A stretch of DNA of 10,935 nt from Cytophagales bacterium (GTDB lineage: Bacteria; Bacteroidota; Bacteroidia; Cytophagales; Spirosomataceae). The notes below the pieces were generated by a model that saw only the letters and a program-made list of their open reading frames with translations, had not been told where the DNA came from and made no database searches. Within the stretch, counting starts at the first letter, position 1, and the number at the start of each line of letters is the position of its first letter. Where the stretch lies: positions 1-10,935 of the forward strand of contig JABMMK010000215.1 of assembly GCA_013205605.1 (NCBI GenBank), written 5' to 3'. Made by a program: the position numbers and the translations under genes. Shown in pieces: positions 1 to 8,242 of this stretch.

Positions 1-3000
1 CCGGTCTTCCCATCACCGTTATTCGATAAACTTTACCTGTAGAACTAGTCATCAACATAGAAAAGCGATCATTCAGGCCTTTATTTTGCCTGTCCCGTTC
101 AATTTTTACAAGCTTTAATAATTCAAACTCGATATCGAATTCATTCTCCATTGGCCAAATTTCAGTATCTAAACTTTGTCCTTTTTGTGTTTGAATTAAA
201 CCTGTGTTCTCAACCTCATAGTAGTTATCTGTTAAATCAGTACCAATGCGTAGAAAGGCAGAAACATGGCCCGAAATTTGATCCGCACTTTGCATAGAAA
301 CAAACATTCTAAGCCGTTTGTAATTAATAAAATCAAACATCGTATTTTTAAATACAGCCCTCGCATCTCCAGGCCTAAGATTGTCAACGCATAAGCTCAT
401 CGACTGCTCATTTAAACGAGCATTATTGATGGTGGTAATATCTTGATCGCGTACAAAACCTGGAGGTACTACATAGGGAATTGCATTGGCCCCCTTCGTT
501 GCAGGCCCGTTTTCCTCTACATTGACACTTGACACCCTAAATTTAGCATCGTAGGATTCTGGCAAATCCTGGCCATTTTTTACATCTAAATTTCCAATAA
601 ACTTCCGGTAAGAATATCCAGAAAGCTGCAATTGAGCAAATCGCAATACCACAGGGTCTTGAAAATCACTCAATAACATTCTAAAAAAACGAATGGATTT
701 AAAGCTCGACATATCACCTGCCGGTGTGGTATAATTACGCTTATCTTTTATCGGAACTCTAAATAAATACCAATCCACTCCCCCTTCATTCACTTTATCC
801 ACCACAAAACCTCGACCTACTTGCAATTGGCCTGGCTTAAGATCAATTTGATATTGAAAATAAGACTCAACTTCATTGACCGTATTATCATTGTTTAAAT
901 CTTCCCGATCAGGCATCATACTACTTGCTTCGGTAATCGTTGAATTCGTCGGATTATCAGTGGTAGGAGAGTTATTTTCCAAACCCATAAAGTTTTTATA
1001 TCGCTCAATGATACTGCCCGTTTTATTAAATTTATCGCTCAAATAGTGCACAAAGTCATCCCCAGCAGGATCATTTTTCAGGGCTGAAATCGCATTTTGA
1101 TCATTTACTTTGGCAGATATTTGAGTCAAATATTCTTTGAAATAAGTTTCCTCTGTAACGGCGGAAGCTTCAGCTGACCTATTCAACAAACCATCTAGAC
1201 CGATATCTTGTTGCGCCCTACCCCCTTGATTATCAAATGCATTAATGACAAATTGGCGCTTAGGAGCTAATCCCCACAAGGTCTTTTCAACATTCTGAGT
1301 ATTCCCTGAAGTGATTTTTTCACCGGCAGGAATTCCATTTTCAAAATTAGAAAATCCATCAGGCATAAAATCCTCTGAAACATCACCTAAATGAAATATG
1401 AGCTTTCCACCTGTTTGATTATTTTTATTAAAAATACCATCACGTATTTTACCTTGATCTCCTGTCACAAAAGGATCCATCATCCAAAATTCAATTTGCT
1501 CAACGTTTGCATTATCAAAATCTGTATCTGATGAAATAGCACGAGTAATTGCACCAAAACTTGATTTAGGATTTGGCAACAAACCCTGTGTATTTAAACT
1601 TGGGTTGAAATTATAAATACCTCGTTCAGAAGGGAAATAAGCTACATCTAAAACACCTAAAGGCAAATTAGTGATGTTATTGGCAAAGTCTTTATTCGGA
1701 AATAAACCTTTCGGCGTCACGACACGCTCATAAGCAAATAGGTTTACCTGGGCTGGATCAAGTCCAGGAACTTCTAAAGCAAAGCCCCCTTGGCCATAAA
1801 TACTTGCGTCAACATTATACGCCGAAATTTTAGCACGCCTAAAATTTGAACTAAGGTCTCTTGGATTTCCTGAAATAAAATCTTTAGGGGTGGCACCCGG
1901 ACGCCAATAAGTTGGCTGAGAACTTAAATTATAAACTACTCTAGCTGATTCAAAATCATCAATAAATGCATTCCCCTGAACACGATCATTGACATTCGGG
2001 ATCAACTTAGCAAATTCGCCCTGAAAGTCGATCACAGATGATTCCTTCGTAGAAACAATCGGCAAAGCATCAATCATGCGTGTTAAGGCGTTTGATTTTT
2101 TCAAAATACTGGCATCAAAACCAATTAACGTATTATTAACAGGTTCATTTCCAATGGCCACTCGCCTAAAAAAGGCAGGTGGCGTTTCACTCATATTTTG
2201 AATTGTAGCTCCTAAATGAACGTCTTGACCTAAATTATAATCTAATCTAGTTCCCAGCATGGTTCTAATTTGATTCGAAAAAAGATCTGGCTTTTCGTAA
2301 CAAATTTTAATTTCACGACCCGAATTAAATACTCCCTCATTGATGATTTTGACACGACCCGATTGGCCATCCACGATAAAATCAGTCCCTTGACTTAAAG
2401 ATTGACCACCAGCGGTTACAGTAACAGATTTTGCCTCGACTCCAAATGGCAACGAAATATCGCCACCCCCTACTCCAGACTGGAAAGAACCTTTTAAAAA
2501 GAATTTATTTTTACTCGCTATTTGAGTGGCATCCGTCTGCGTACTTGTATATAGTTTTTGAAAAACATACTTGTCAACCAGATTTGATTCAGAGGATGTG
2601 AATTTTGCTTTTAGGTTTTTTCCAAAAGGTTCTAGAATTGGAAAAATAATTTTCCCATTTTTGGAATCAACCGTTATATCTTCAATGAAATCAAAATTAC
2701 CATCCGGTTGGGCATCTCCAGAAAAATTAAGTTTATCTAATCCCAAAACTTTGACCAAAGGAATATCTTTTAATTTCTCCCCTTCAATCAAGTTTGAATT
2801 ATCAATCCCCGTCGCATCATCTTTGTAAACAATGCGTAATTGAAAATTCTGTTTAGACAATGAATTGGTATTTAATGAGTAGATGTTTTTCATCATTAAA
2901 TCCCACATAGGATGCTCCAAATGATTCCGTAACGTAGAGGATTTAAGCATTTTTAGAATCAAAACTTCATTGTCTTGTCGAGCTTGATAATCTTCCGTTA

Positions 3001-4441
3001 GTTCGCCAACCTTATATCTACGGCCATTAAATGTATATTCATAAGACACAGCCAACACCTCATCATTACGTAGCGGTGAAATCAGTGAAATATACCCAAG
3101 GGAAGGATTGAACTTAAATTCACGTTCATTCAGCCTTTTGGCACCCTTTAACATATCAAAATCCGTGCCTCTTTGCAAGTTATAAACAGACTCTAACTGA
3201 TAAGAAGATTGATCAGAACGGCGTATTTGAGGATCATTTACCAACTTATCATAAAGACCATTATTTTTATTGTCAACGGATTGATTGGGAATGATGGGTT
3301 GGACCGCGGGTTTATTTCTACTGTAAGGATTTGATTCTCCTAAATCAGCTAAAGCCACTAAATTTCTTAATGTTTCAGTGCTTTGAGTTCTGTTTGTTAC
3401 ATACACCTCGATCCGAGTGATGGTTATTCCACTGGTGATAACAGGCAAACTTCGCAAAGATCTTTCGTAATTATCTTTGAAGTAAGTGGATAAGAAGAAA
3501 TGCCTATTTTCATCATATTGATCCGCTCTAATTTCAAAAGAACGACCCTGAGTCCCTCCTTTCATGGTGATACAATCTTGCTTGGAACGTTGTTGGGCCG
3601 CGACAACCGTCACGTCCAAATTCCCAAATCGCAATAATGTTTTAAGACCAAATAAATTTTGAACACCAGGAATTAATTGGGAATTAAGCGTCCAAGATGT
3701 GTTTCCCGCTTCTATATTTTGAAGAATATCTTCTTCTTGGGTTTTCCAATTTAATTTAAGTTGGTTTTGAAAATTAAAACTAGCTTTCGTATCGAAATTG
3801 GCATTTAGGTTAAGTTTGTCACCGATCTTACCTTGAAAATTGATTTGAGCTTGTTCGTTAAAAAACAAATTACCAACGTATCGAAGTTGGACCGGAACCG
3901 CGGGATTATCCACGAATTGACCCATATAACCTATATCCAACAATAAGCTACCATTGGGTTTGAATGAAACTTCTGTCCCACCAAAAATCCGATCAATTGA
4001 AGGAGGTAATTCAATTTTAGGAAATAATCCTCTAGATTGAACCGAATTATTCCCGTCAAGGCTCTTTGAATAATCATTCCAATAGGACCTATTCAAATCT
4101 TTATTTTGCAAATTACTATAATCACTCAAACTGAAAGCTTGAGATGGAGAGATTGAAATATCACCTAATTGTTGCGAAGAGATTAATTGATTTTGGCTAA
4201 AATCGATTTGATTCCGACTTCCTTTTATTGAAAAAATAGAAAAAGGCGATTTTGAAAATTGCTTATTTGATTGATAAAAATCAAAAGGTTTAAGTTGGAA
4301 ACGAGGTCTGCGACCACTTTTTAAAATGATCGTGGTTGAGTCAGCATTTTGAGCAAAAGAAATGAAAGGTAACACCGCAAAGGCCCCCAAAAAAAAGGCT
4401 TTTAAAATGACTTTTATAGCGATATTTCCGTCTCTTTGCAC
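1..4441 (-). CDS. sprA: SprA, T9SS outer-membrane translocon / gliding motility protein (3' end off window)
   Basis: SprA is the very large outer-membrane beta-barrel through which the Bacteroidota type IX secretion system exports proteins, and it is needed for gliding in gliding species. Seen here: one frame stays open from 4441 to the window edge, about 1480 codons; family members run to roughly 2,300-2,400 residues, so about the last third is missing. The chosen start is GTG at 4441-4439, ten bases after the ruvA stop, because no ATG fits and it opens a good signal peptide: two lysines (K10, K14), a hydrophobic run, then SFA|QN with cleavage after about A30. The family-typical stretch NAFIDDFESARVVYN lies near residues 824-838, with FIDDFES at 826-832. 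Many repeated beta-rich, Asn/Asp-rich segments fit the SprA_N-type domains. No internal stop or net frameshift was found; the frame agrees at 3358, 2458, 1858 and the edge. It is last of the visible minus-strand operon. Identity is near certain; the exact start is less so. Confidence 0.95.
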   Translation of the reverse strand, partial: MQRDGNIAIKVILKAFFLGAFAVLPFISFAQNADSTTIILKSGRRPRFQLKPFDFYQSNKQFSKSPFSIFSIKGSRNQIDFSQNQLISSQQLGDISISPSQAFSLSDYSNLQNKDLNRSYWNDYSKSLDGNNSVQSRGLFPKIELPPSIDRIFGGTEVSFKPNGSLLLDIGYMGQFVDNPAVPVQLRYVGNLFFNEQAQINFQGKIGDKLNLNANFDTKASFNFQNQLKLNWKTQEEDILQNIEAGNTSWTLNSQLIPGVQNLFGLKTLLRFGNLDVTVVAAQQRSKQDCITMKGGTQGRSFEIRADQYDENRHFFLSTYFKDNYERSLRSLPVITSGITITRIEVYVTNRTQSTETLRNLVALADLGESNPYSRNKPAVQPIIPNQSVDNKNNGLYDKLVNDPQIRRSDQSSYQLESVYNLQRGTDFDMLKGAKRLNEREFKFNPSLGYISLISPLRNDEVLAVSYEYTFNGRRYKVGELTEDYQARQDNEVLILKMLKSSTLRNHLEHPMWDLMMKNIYSLNTNSLSKQNFQLRIVYKDDATGIDNSNLIEGEKLKDIPLVKVLGLDKLNFSGDAQPDGNFDFIEDITVDSKNGKIIFPILEPFGKNLKAKFTSSESNLVDKYVFQKLYTSTQTDATQIASKNKFFLKGSFQSGVGGGDISLPFGVEAKSVTVTAGGQSLSQGTDFIVDGQSGRVKIINEGVFNSGREIKICYEKPDLFSNQIRTMLGTRLDYNLGQDVHLGATIQNMSETPPAFFRRVAIGNEPVNNTLIGFDASILKKSNALTRMIDALPIVSTKESSVIDFQGEFAKLIPNVNDRVQGNAFIDDFESARVVYNLSSQPTYWRPGATPKDFISGNPRDLSSNFRRAKISAYNVDASIYGQGGFALEVPGLDPAQVNLFAYERVVTPKGLFPNKDFANNITNLPLGVLDVAYFPSERGIYNFNPSLNTQGLLPNPKSSFGAITRAISSDTDFDNANVEQIEFWMMDPFVTGDQGKIRDGIFNKNNQTGGKLIFHLGDVSEDFMPDGFSNFENGIPAGEKITSGNTQNVEKTLWGLAPKRQFVINAFDNQGGRAQQDIGLDGLLNRSAEASAVTEETYFKEYLTQISAKVNDQNAISALKNDPAGDDFVHYLSDKFNKTGSIIERYKNFMGLENNSPTTDNPTNSTITEASSMMPDREDLNNDNTVNEVESYFQYQIDLKPGQLQVGRGFVVDKVNEGGVDWYLFRVPIKDKRNYTTPAGDMSSFKSIRFFRMLLSDFQDPVVLRFAQLQLSGYSYRKFIGNLDVKNGQDLPESYDAKFRVSSVNVEENGPATKGANAIPYVVPPGFVRDQDITTINNARLNEQSMSLCVDNLRPGDARAVFKNTMFDFINYKRLRMFVSMQSADQISGHVSAFLRIGTDLTDNYYEVENTGLIQTQKGQSLDTEIWPMENEFDIEFELLKLVKIERDRQNKGLNDRFSMLMTSSTGKVYRITVMGRP
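4389..4396. repeat. A8 homopolymer (T8 then G5 on coding strand) inside sprA signal-peptide codons
   Basis: On the coding strand eight T are followed directly by five G (plus-strand C5 at 4384-4388, A8 at 4389-4396), encoding FFLGA at about residues 16-20 of the SprA signal peptide. Such tracts can slip during replication, but nothing here shows that they do. Confidence 0.5.
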
Positions 4442-4451
4442 AAATAATAAA

Positions 4452-5039
4452 TTAACGAAGGGCTAGTTTAATAAGCTGCTCAATAGTAGCATCAGGATTA
4501 GATTTCAATAATTGGTCTAAATTTTTCTCAGCTGCTACTCGAGGAATTCCTAGTGTTACCAATGCACCTAAAGCCTCTTGCTTAACGCCATATGACTTAT
4601 CAGGAGAGGATTTACCAGCTTCCACAAACAAAGTATCCTTTTTACATTTGTCTTTTAATTCTAAAATAACGCGTTGCGCTGTTTTAGACCCAATACCCTT
4701 GATCGATTGAATCAAAGCTATATTTTCATTCATAATGGCCCCTCTTATTTCTCCACTTGAAAAGGAAGATAACATGATCAAGGCCGTTGTAACACCTACC
4801 CCTGAAACACTGATTAAATCTAGAAATAATAACTTTTCGTCCATTTCATAAAAACCCACAAGGGTATGTGCATCTTCTTTGATCTGTAAATGGGTAAAAA
4901 GTTTACAATTTTCATCACCCTCAGCAAGTGAATCATATGTTTGTAATGAAATTTTTACGTCATAGCCGACACCTTGAACGTCTATAATGACATGCGCTCT
5001 GTCTTTGTAAGCTAATTTTCCTTGTAGGTATGCGATCAT
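4452..5039 (-). CDS. ruvA: Holliday junction branch migration protein RuvA
   Basis: RuvA binds the four-way Holliday junction as a tetramer and loads the RuvB motor for branch migration during recombination and repair in the cytoplasm. The 195-residue length is usual for the family. Visible domains: an N-terminal OB fold (about 1-62) starting MIAYLQGKL; the acidic pin E55-D56 within QIKEDAHTL, at the same numbers as in E. coli RuvA; two helix-hairpin-helix motifs, SVSGVG (about 77-82) and IKGIGSKTAQRVILELK (about 113-129); a variable linker; and the C-terminal RuvB-contacting domain III (about 150-195). The ATG start lies one base after the transglycosylase stop (TAA-A-ATG), so translation is probably coupled. 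sprA begins ten bases after the ruvA stop. Nothing is degraded or odd in the gene. Identification is secure. Confidence 0.97.
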   Translation of the reverse strand: MIAYLQGKLAYKDRAHVIIDVQGVGYDVKISLQTYDSLAEGDENCKLFTHLQIKEDAHTLVGFYEMDEKLLFLDLISVSGVGVTTALIMLSSFSSGEIRGAIMNENIALIQSIKGIGSKTAQRVILELKDKCKKDTLFVEAGKSSPDKSYGVKQEALGALVTLGIPRVAAEKNLDQLLKSNPDATIEQLIKLALR

Positions 5040-5040
5040 T

Positions 5041-6477
5041 TTATGATATTTTTAACCTCATTCCGGGCCTTAAAACCGAAGAACGAAGTCTATTTAATTT
5101 TTTAATTTTTGCTATGGTGCTGCCATTGTATTGCTCAGCAATTTGAGATAATGTATCTCCTGGCCTTACGCGGTGATAAATAGGTCTTCTTTTTGATTTT
5201 GTTTTTAAATCAGGATGTTTCGTATTATTTGTCTCAACCTTTGATGAAGCATTTGCCAAATCCATATCAACCCATTCCTTGACAAAATAGTAAATCACTT
5301 TCCCTCTTTTTAAGCGGTTAGACCGCAAACGGTTAATACGTTTTAATTCGAGTACTGAAACATCTAGATTTCTTGCAATCGTATAAATAGTTTCCCCTTT
5401 TCTGACCACGTATTTTTTCTTTGAATTCTTAAACATTCGAAGTCCAGCCGTGGAGTCGATCGACCCCAAAGAAATACCTACAACTTTGCGCGAACCAAAA
5501 TAACTAGCAGAATCAAGTATTTTCAACCGATTCTCACTAAAAAAAGCAAATTTATCTTTAGGAATGCGGACAATAATTTTATCTACATCAGAAGGAATCG
5601 AATTCCCTAAAATATGGGGATTTAAAACTCGGAAGGTATCTAACGAAAATCCAGCTAATGACGATAATACTTTTAAATTGACAAATCCTTTCAAGTGTAA
5701 GGTATCAGAAGGCATATGAAAAGCCCATTCTTGAGGTTGAATGGCATGGTCCCAATGAAAATTCATCATATAGAAAATCGCAATATATTGAGGAACATAA
5801 TTACGTGTTTCTTTTGGAAGGCAATTGTAAATGCCCCAAAAGTTAGTTGATCCACAACGCCTTATCGCCCGTTTAACATTCCCAGGACCTGTATTATAGG
5901 CAGCTAAGGCCATGTGCCAATCTCCAAAAATGCGGTACAATTGGCGCATATATTTACATGCCGCCTCCGTGGCACGTTCAGGATCAAATCTCTCATCCAC
6001 ATAAGAATCTACTCGAAGACCAAAATCACCCCGAGCAGTATAGGGCATAAATTGCCATAAACCTCCAGCCCCTTTTAAGGATAAAGCTTTAGTTTCAAGC
6101 CCAGATTCGATCAAAGACAAATATTTCAACTCATCAGGCAATCCATATTGCTTAAGGTATTTTTCATAAATAGGAAAATACAAATCACGTTTTTCCAACA
6201 TATGCTGCGTAAATGCGGCCTTCTTAAAAGCAAAATATTCAACATATTGATGTGAATATTGATTGTAAATAAGGGGTATTACATTTTGAATTGATTTTAA
6301 CCGATTCTGAATTAAGGAAGGGTCAATCATTAAAGATGTGGGTATTCCTTGCTCAATTCGAGCTAAGGAATCAATAAACTTCCGATCAATATTTGGCAAA
6401 AATGCACTCCTAACCTGCCCAAACAATGAGCTTGATAGGAAGCAAAAATACAGTAAATATGTAATCTTTATTTTCAA
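5041..6477 (-). CDS. Secreted lytic murein transglycosylase (MltD-like) with LysM repeats
   Basis: Predicted to cleave the MurNAc-GlcNAc bond of peptidoglycan with formation of 1,6-anhydro-MurNAc, in the periplasm. 478 residues. The signal peptide is MKIKITYLLYFCFLSSSLFG followed by Q21, without a lipobox cysteine at the cleavage point. The SLT (GH23-type) domain spans about 105-230: catalytic glutamate E124 in LSLIESGL, then GAGGLWQFM (136-144) and AYNTGPGNV (193-201). A degenerate LysM-like stretch follows at about 262-305, then two clear LysM repeats at about 355-398 (YVVRKGETIYTIA) and 434-477 (HRVRPGDTLSQIA), which bind glycan strands. A basic linker lies between them. The start is TTG at 6477-6475, since no ATG occurs before residue 50 and the signal peptide needs this upstream start. 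It lies nine bases after gatA and one base before ruvA. The family is certain; the symbol mltD would be by similarity only. Confidence 0.93.
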   Translation of the reverse strand: MKIKITYLLYFCFLSSSLFGQVRSAFLPNIDRKFIDSLARIEQGIPTSLMIDPSLIQNRLKSIQNVIPLIYNQYSHQYVEYFAFKKAAFTQHMLEKRDLYFPIYEKYLKQYGLPDELKYLSLIESGLETKALSLKGAGGLWQFMPYTARGDFGLRVDSYVDERFDPERATEAACKYMRQLYRIFGDWHMALAAYNTGPGNVKRAIRRCGSTNFWGIYNCLPKETRNYVPQYIAIFYMMNFHWDHAIQPQEWAFHMPSDTLHLKGFVNLKVLSSLAGFSLDTFRVLNPHILGNSIPSDVDKIIVRIPKDKFAFFSENRLKILDSASYFGSRKVVGISLGSIDSTAGLRMFKNSKKKYVVRKGETIYTIARNLDVSVLELKRINRLRSNRLKRGKVIYYFVKEWVDMDLANASSKVETNNTKHPDLKTKSKRRPIYHRVRPGDTLSQIAEQYNGSTIAKIKKLNRLRSSVLRPGMRLKIS

Positions 6478-6486
6478 CGAATTATA

Positions 6487-7887
6487 TTATAAATATGAAG
6501 TAAAATGAACCAATTCACCTTCTGAATAAGCTGGCCCCATCGCTTGAAATCCAATCGAAAGTCCATGTAAGTCCTGTCCAGCAGGAACAGTAATAGCGGG
6601 CAAACCAGTCACATTTGCCTGTACGGTAAATAAATCACCTAAATACATCTGGAGAGGATCTAGTGTTTTTTCGCCTAATCGATACGCAGTAGAAGACGTC
6701 GTTGGCGAAATGATAAAATCAAAATCTTTCAAAATCGCATCCGTACGCTCTTTAATTAACCTTCTAACTTTTTGCGCCTTTGTATAATAAGCATCATAAT
6801 AATTAGCGCTTAAGACGAAGGTGCCCAGCATGATTCTACGTTTAACTTCCTCACCAAAACCCTCATTCCTTGTTTTTTTATACAGGTCCATTAAATCTCG
6901 AGGACTTTGAGTTCTTTGGCCAAATTTAACTCCGTCAAACCTTGATAGGTTAGAACTAGCTTCAGCTGTGGTTAACACATAATAAGTAGGCAACATTTGA
7001 TCTATGTAGGCAAAATCAACAGATTCAACAACGAATCCTTTTTGTTTTAATTGCGCTACTTTAAGAAAAAATTGCTCTTTAATTTCGGTTTGTAAACTTG
7101 GATGCTCGACAATCTCTTTAATGTAGGCTAGCCGTTTTTGGGGTATAAATTCTTTCTTATCCAAGCTGCTAACCGTACTATCAAATTCATCAGGACCTGA
7201 AATTACATCCATAACTAGCTTAAGATCAGCGGGATGGTGACACATGGGCCCAATAGAATCAAAAGAAGAGGCATAAGCAATTAATCCCCAACGGGAAACA
7301 AGTCCATAAGTAGGTTTCAGTCCAGAAATTCCACAGAAAGATGCTGGCATACGAATTGAACCTCCCGTATCCGTACCTAATGAAAGATGGCACATTCCTG
7401 CCTGGACAGCTACGGCTGAACCACCTGAACTACCCCCAGAAACGTGGTTGGTATCCGTATAATTTAAAACAGGTCCAAAAGATGAATTTTCATTGGTCGA
7501 CCCCATCCCAAACTCATCACAATTTTGTCTGCCAATAATAATCGCATCTTCACTAATAATTCGTTGGACCGCTGTGGCTGAAAAAGTAGATTTAAATCCA
7601 TGTAGGATTTGACTTCCCGCTTGGGCCCCGTGATCTTGATAACAAAGTAAATCTTTCAGGCCTACCACCATTCCAGCTAATTTACCCGCTTTCCCATCTT
7701 TAATTTTTTGGTCAATTAACCTCGCTGCGGCAAGAGCTTCCTCCGAATAGACTTCTAAAAAAACATTCAGTTGTTTATTTAAAGCATCAATTCGACTTAA
7801 ATATTGCCTAACCAAATCAACACAGGACAACGTGCCTTGAAATAAATGATGTCTTATTTCTGAATAAGGCTGAGGAAAATTTTCCAT
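6487..7887 (-). CDS. gatA: Asp-tRNA(Asn)/Glu-tRNA(Gln) amidotransferase subunit A
   Basis: GatA is the glutaminase/amidase subunit of the GatCAB complex, which turns mischarged Glu-tRNA(Gln) (and often Asp-tRNA(Asn)) into the amide form using glutamine. The amidase-signature Ser-cis-Ser-Lys triad is visible: K78 in VGLKDLLC, the cis-serine S153 in SGGSSGGSAV, and the nucleophile S177 in GTDTGGSIRMPAS, numbered from the chosen start and close to the S. aureus GatA numbers as I recall them. Length 466 residues, normal for the family. The frame is open further upstream to an ATG at 7935, but those 16 codons are encoded by the 7917-7941 hairpin and give a non-GatA-like sequence (MDPPTMLLCL), so ATG 7887 (MENFPQPYSEI) is preferred. 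It is first of the tight gatA-transglycosylase-ruvA-sprA run. gatB and gatC are not in the window. Identification is secure. Confidence 0.95.
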   Translation of the reverse strand: MENFPQPYSEIRHHLFQGTLSCVDLVRQYLSRIDALNKQLNVFLEVYSEEALAAARLIDQKIKDGKAGKLAGMVVGLKDLLCYQDHGAQAGSQILHGFKSTFSATAVQRIISEDAIIIGRQNCDEFGMGSTNENSSFGPVLNYTDTNHVSGGSSGGSAVAVQAGMCHLSLGTDTGGSIRMPASFCGISGLKPTYGLVSRWGLIAYASSFDSIGPMCHHPADLKLVMDVISGPDEFDSTVSSLDKKEFIPQKRLAYIKEIVEHPSLQTEIKEQFFLKVAQLKQKGFVVESVDFAYIDQMLPTYYVLTTAEASSNLSRFDGVKFGQRTQSPRDLMDLYKKTRNEGFGEEVKRRIMLGTFVLSANYYDAYYTKAQKVRRLIKERTDAILKDFDFIISPTTSSTAYRLGEKTLDPLQMYLGDLFTVQANVTGLPAITVPAGQDLHGLSIGFQAMGPAYSEGELVHFTSYL

Positions 7888-7916
7888 TAAAAATGGGGGT
7901 TCAATTAAACACAAAA

Positions 7917-7941
7917 GCATAGTTGGAGGATCCAACTATGC
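7917..7941 (-). terminator. Strong hairpin with T-rich tail between tatA and gatA
   Basis: A perfect 11-bp inverted repeat, GCATAGTTGGA (7917-7927) and TCCAACTATGC (7931-7941), with a 3-base loop. Read on the minus strand it is followed by TTTTGTGTTT, as in a Rho-independent terminator for tatA. Only 29 bases separate it from the gatA start codon, so gatA is transcribed either by readthrough or from a promoter upstream that puts the hairpin in its leader. Confidence 0.6.
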
Positions 7942-7946
7942 ATTTT

Positions 7947-7979
7947 AAAAAAGAATAAACTAAAACTATTTTTTAGTTT
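7947..7979 (-). terminator. Weaker AT-rich hairpin overlapping the tatA stop codon
   Basis: AAACTAAAA (7957-7965) pairs with TTTTAGTTT (7971-7979) across a 5-base loop that contains the tatA stop codon. On the minus strand the stem is followed by ATTCTTTTTT. It has a single GC pair, so it is weak alone; with the 7917-7941 hairpin it may form a tandem terminator. In this AT-rich DNA it could also be chance. Confidence 0.3.
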
Positions 7980-8172
7980 CGTCTAATTCTTTATTGATCT
8001 GATCTTTAACTTCATTTTTGGCATCTTGAAATTCACGAATACCTTTACCCAATCCTCGCATTAATTCAGGTAGTTTTTTACCGCCAAAAAACAATAATAT
8101 GGCTAATCCGATAAGTAACAATTCTCCGCCACCTAAACCGTTCAAAAACAATAATATACTTGCTGTGTTCAT
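7966..8172 (-). CDS. tatA: Twin-arginine translocase subunit TatA/TatE family
   Basis: TatA forms the variable-size channel of the Tat system, which moves folded proteins with twin-arginine signal peptides across the inner membrane. At 68 residues it has the usual small size. The N-terminal membrane helix spans about residues 17-30 (ELLLIGLAILLFFG), with a polar E17 at its start. It is followed by the Phe-Gly hinge F29-G30 and the characteristic amphipathic helix GKKLPELMRGLGKGIREF (31-48), then a charged, soluble, coiled tail ending DETKK. The ATG at 8172 is the only sensible start. No TatC gene is visible here; Bacteroidota often encode tatC elsewhere. The gene is co-directional with the DUF1232 gene, 70 bases away, and with gatA, from which it is separated by a terminator-like hairpin. 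TatA versus TatB: the short tail and FGGKKLPEL hinge favour TatA. Confidence 0.93.
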   Translation of the reverse strand: MNTASILLFLNGLGGGELLLIGLAILLFFGGKKLPELMRGLGKGIREFQDAKNEVKDQINKELDETKK

Positions 8173-8210
8173 ATTTTCTAAATTTTAATTGTGTAAATAT
8201 ATTCAATCCT

Positions 8211-8236
8211 AATTAAAAATCCTCAAATTAAAAATC
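8211..8236. repeat. Short direct repeat AATTAAAAATC x2
   Basis: AATTAAAAATC occurs at 8211-8221 and 8226-8236 in the 70-base spacer between the DUF1232 gene and tatA. It could be a binding site upstream of tatA, but low complexity in AT-rich DNA explains it equally well. Confidence 0.25.
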
Positions 8237-8242
8237 AAAAGA

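Noticed and set aside
2571..2828. 85-codon open frame on the plus strand
   Set aside because: It is antisense inside the continuous sprA frame, has no family-like motifs, and is explained as a shadow of SprA codons.
7341..7538. 65-codon open frame on the plus strand
   Set aside because: It lies antisense over the conserved catalytic region of gatA; no independent coding signal.
7888..7935. 16-codon N-terminal extension of GatA
   Set aside because: These codons come from the terminator-like hairpin and its tail, and the resulting residues do not resemble GatA N-termini. The start at 7887 fits family length and triad numbering.
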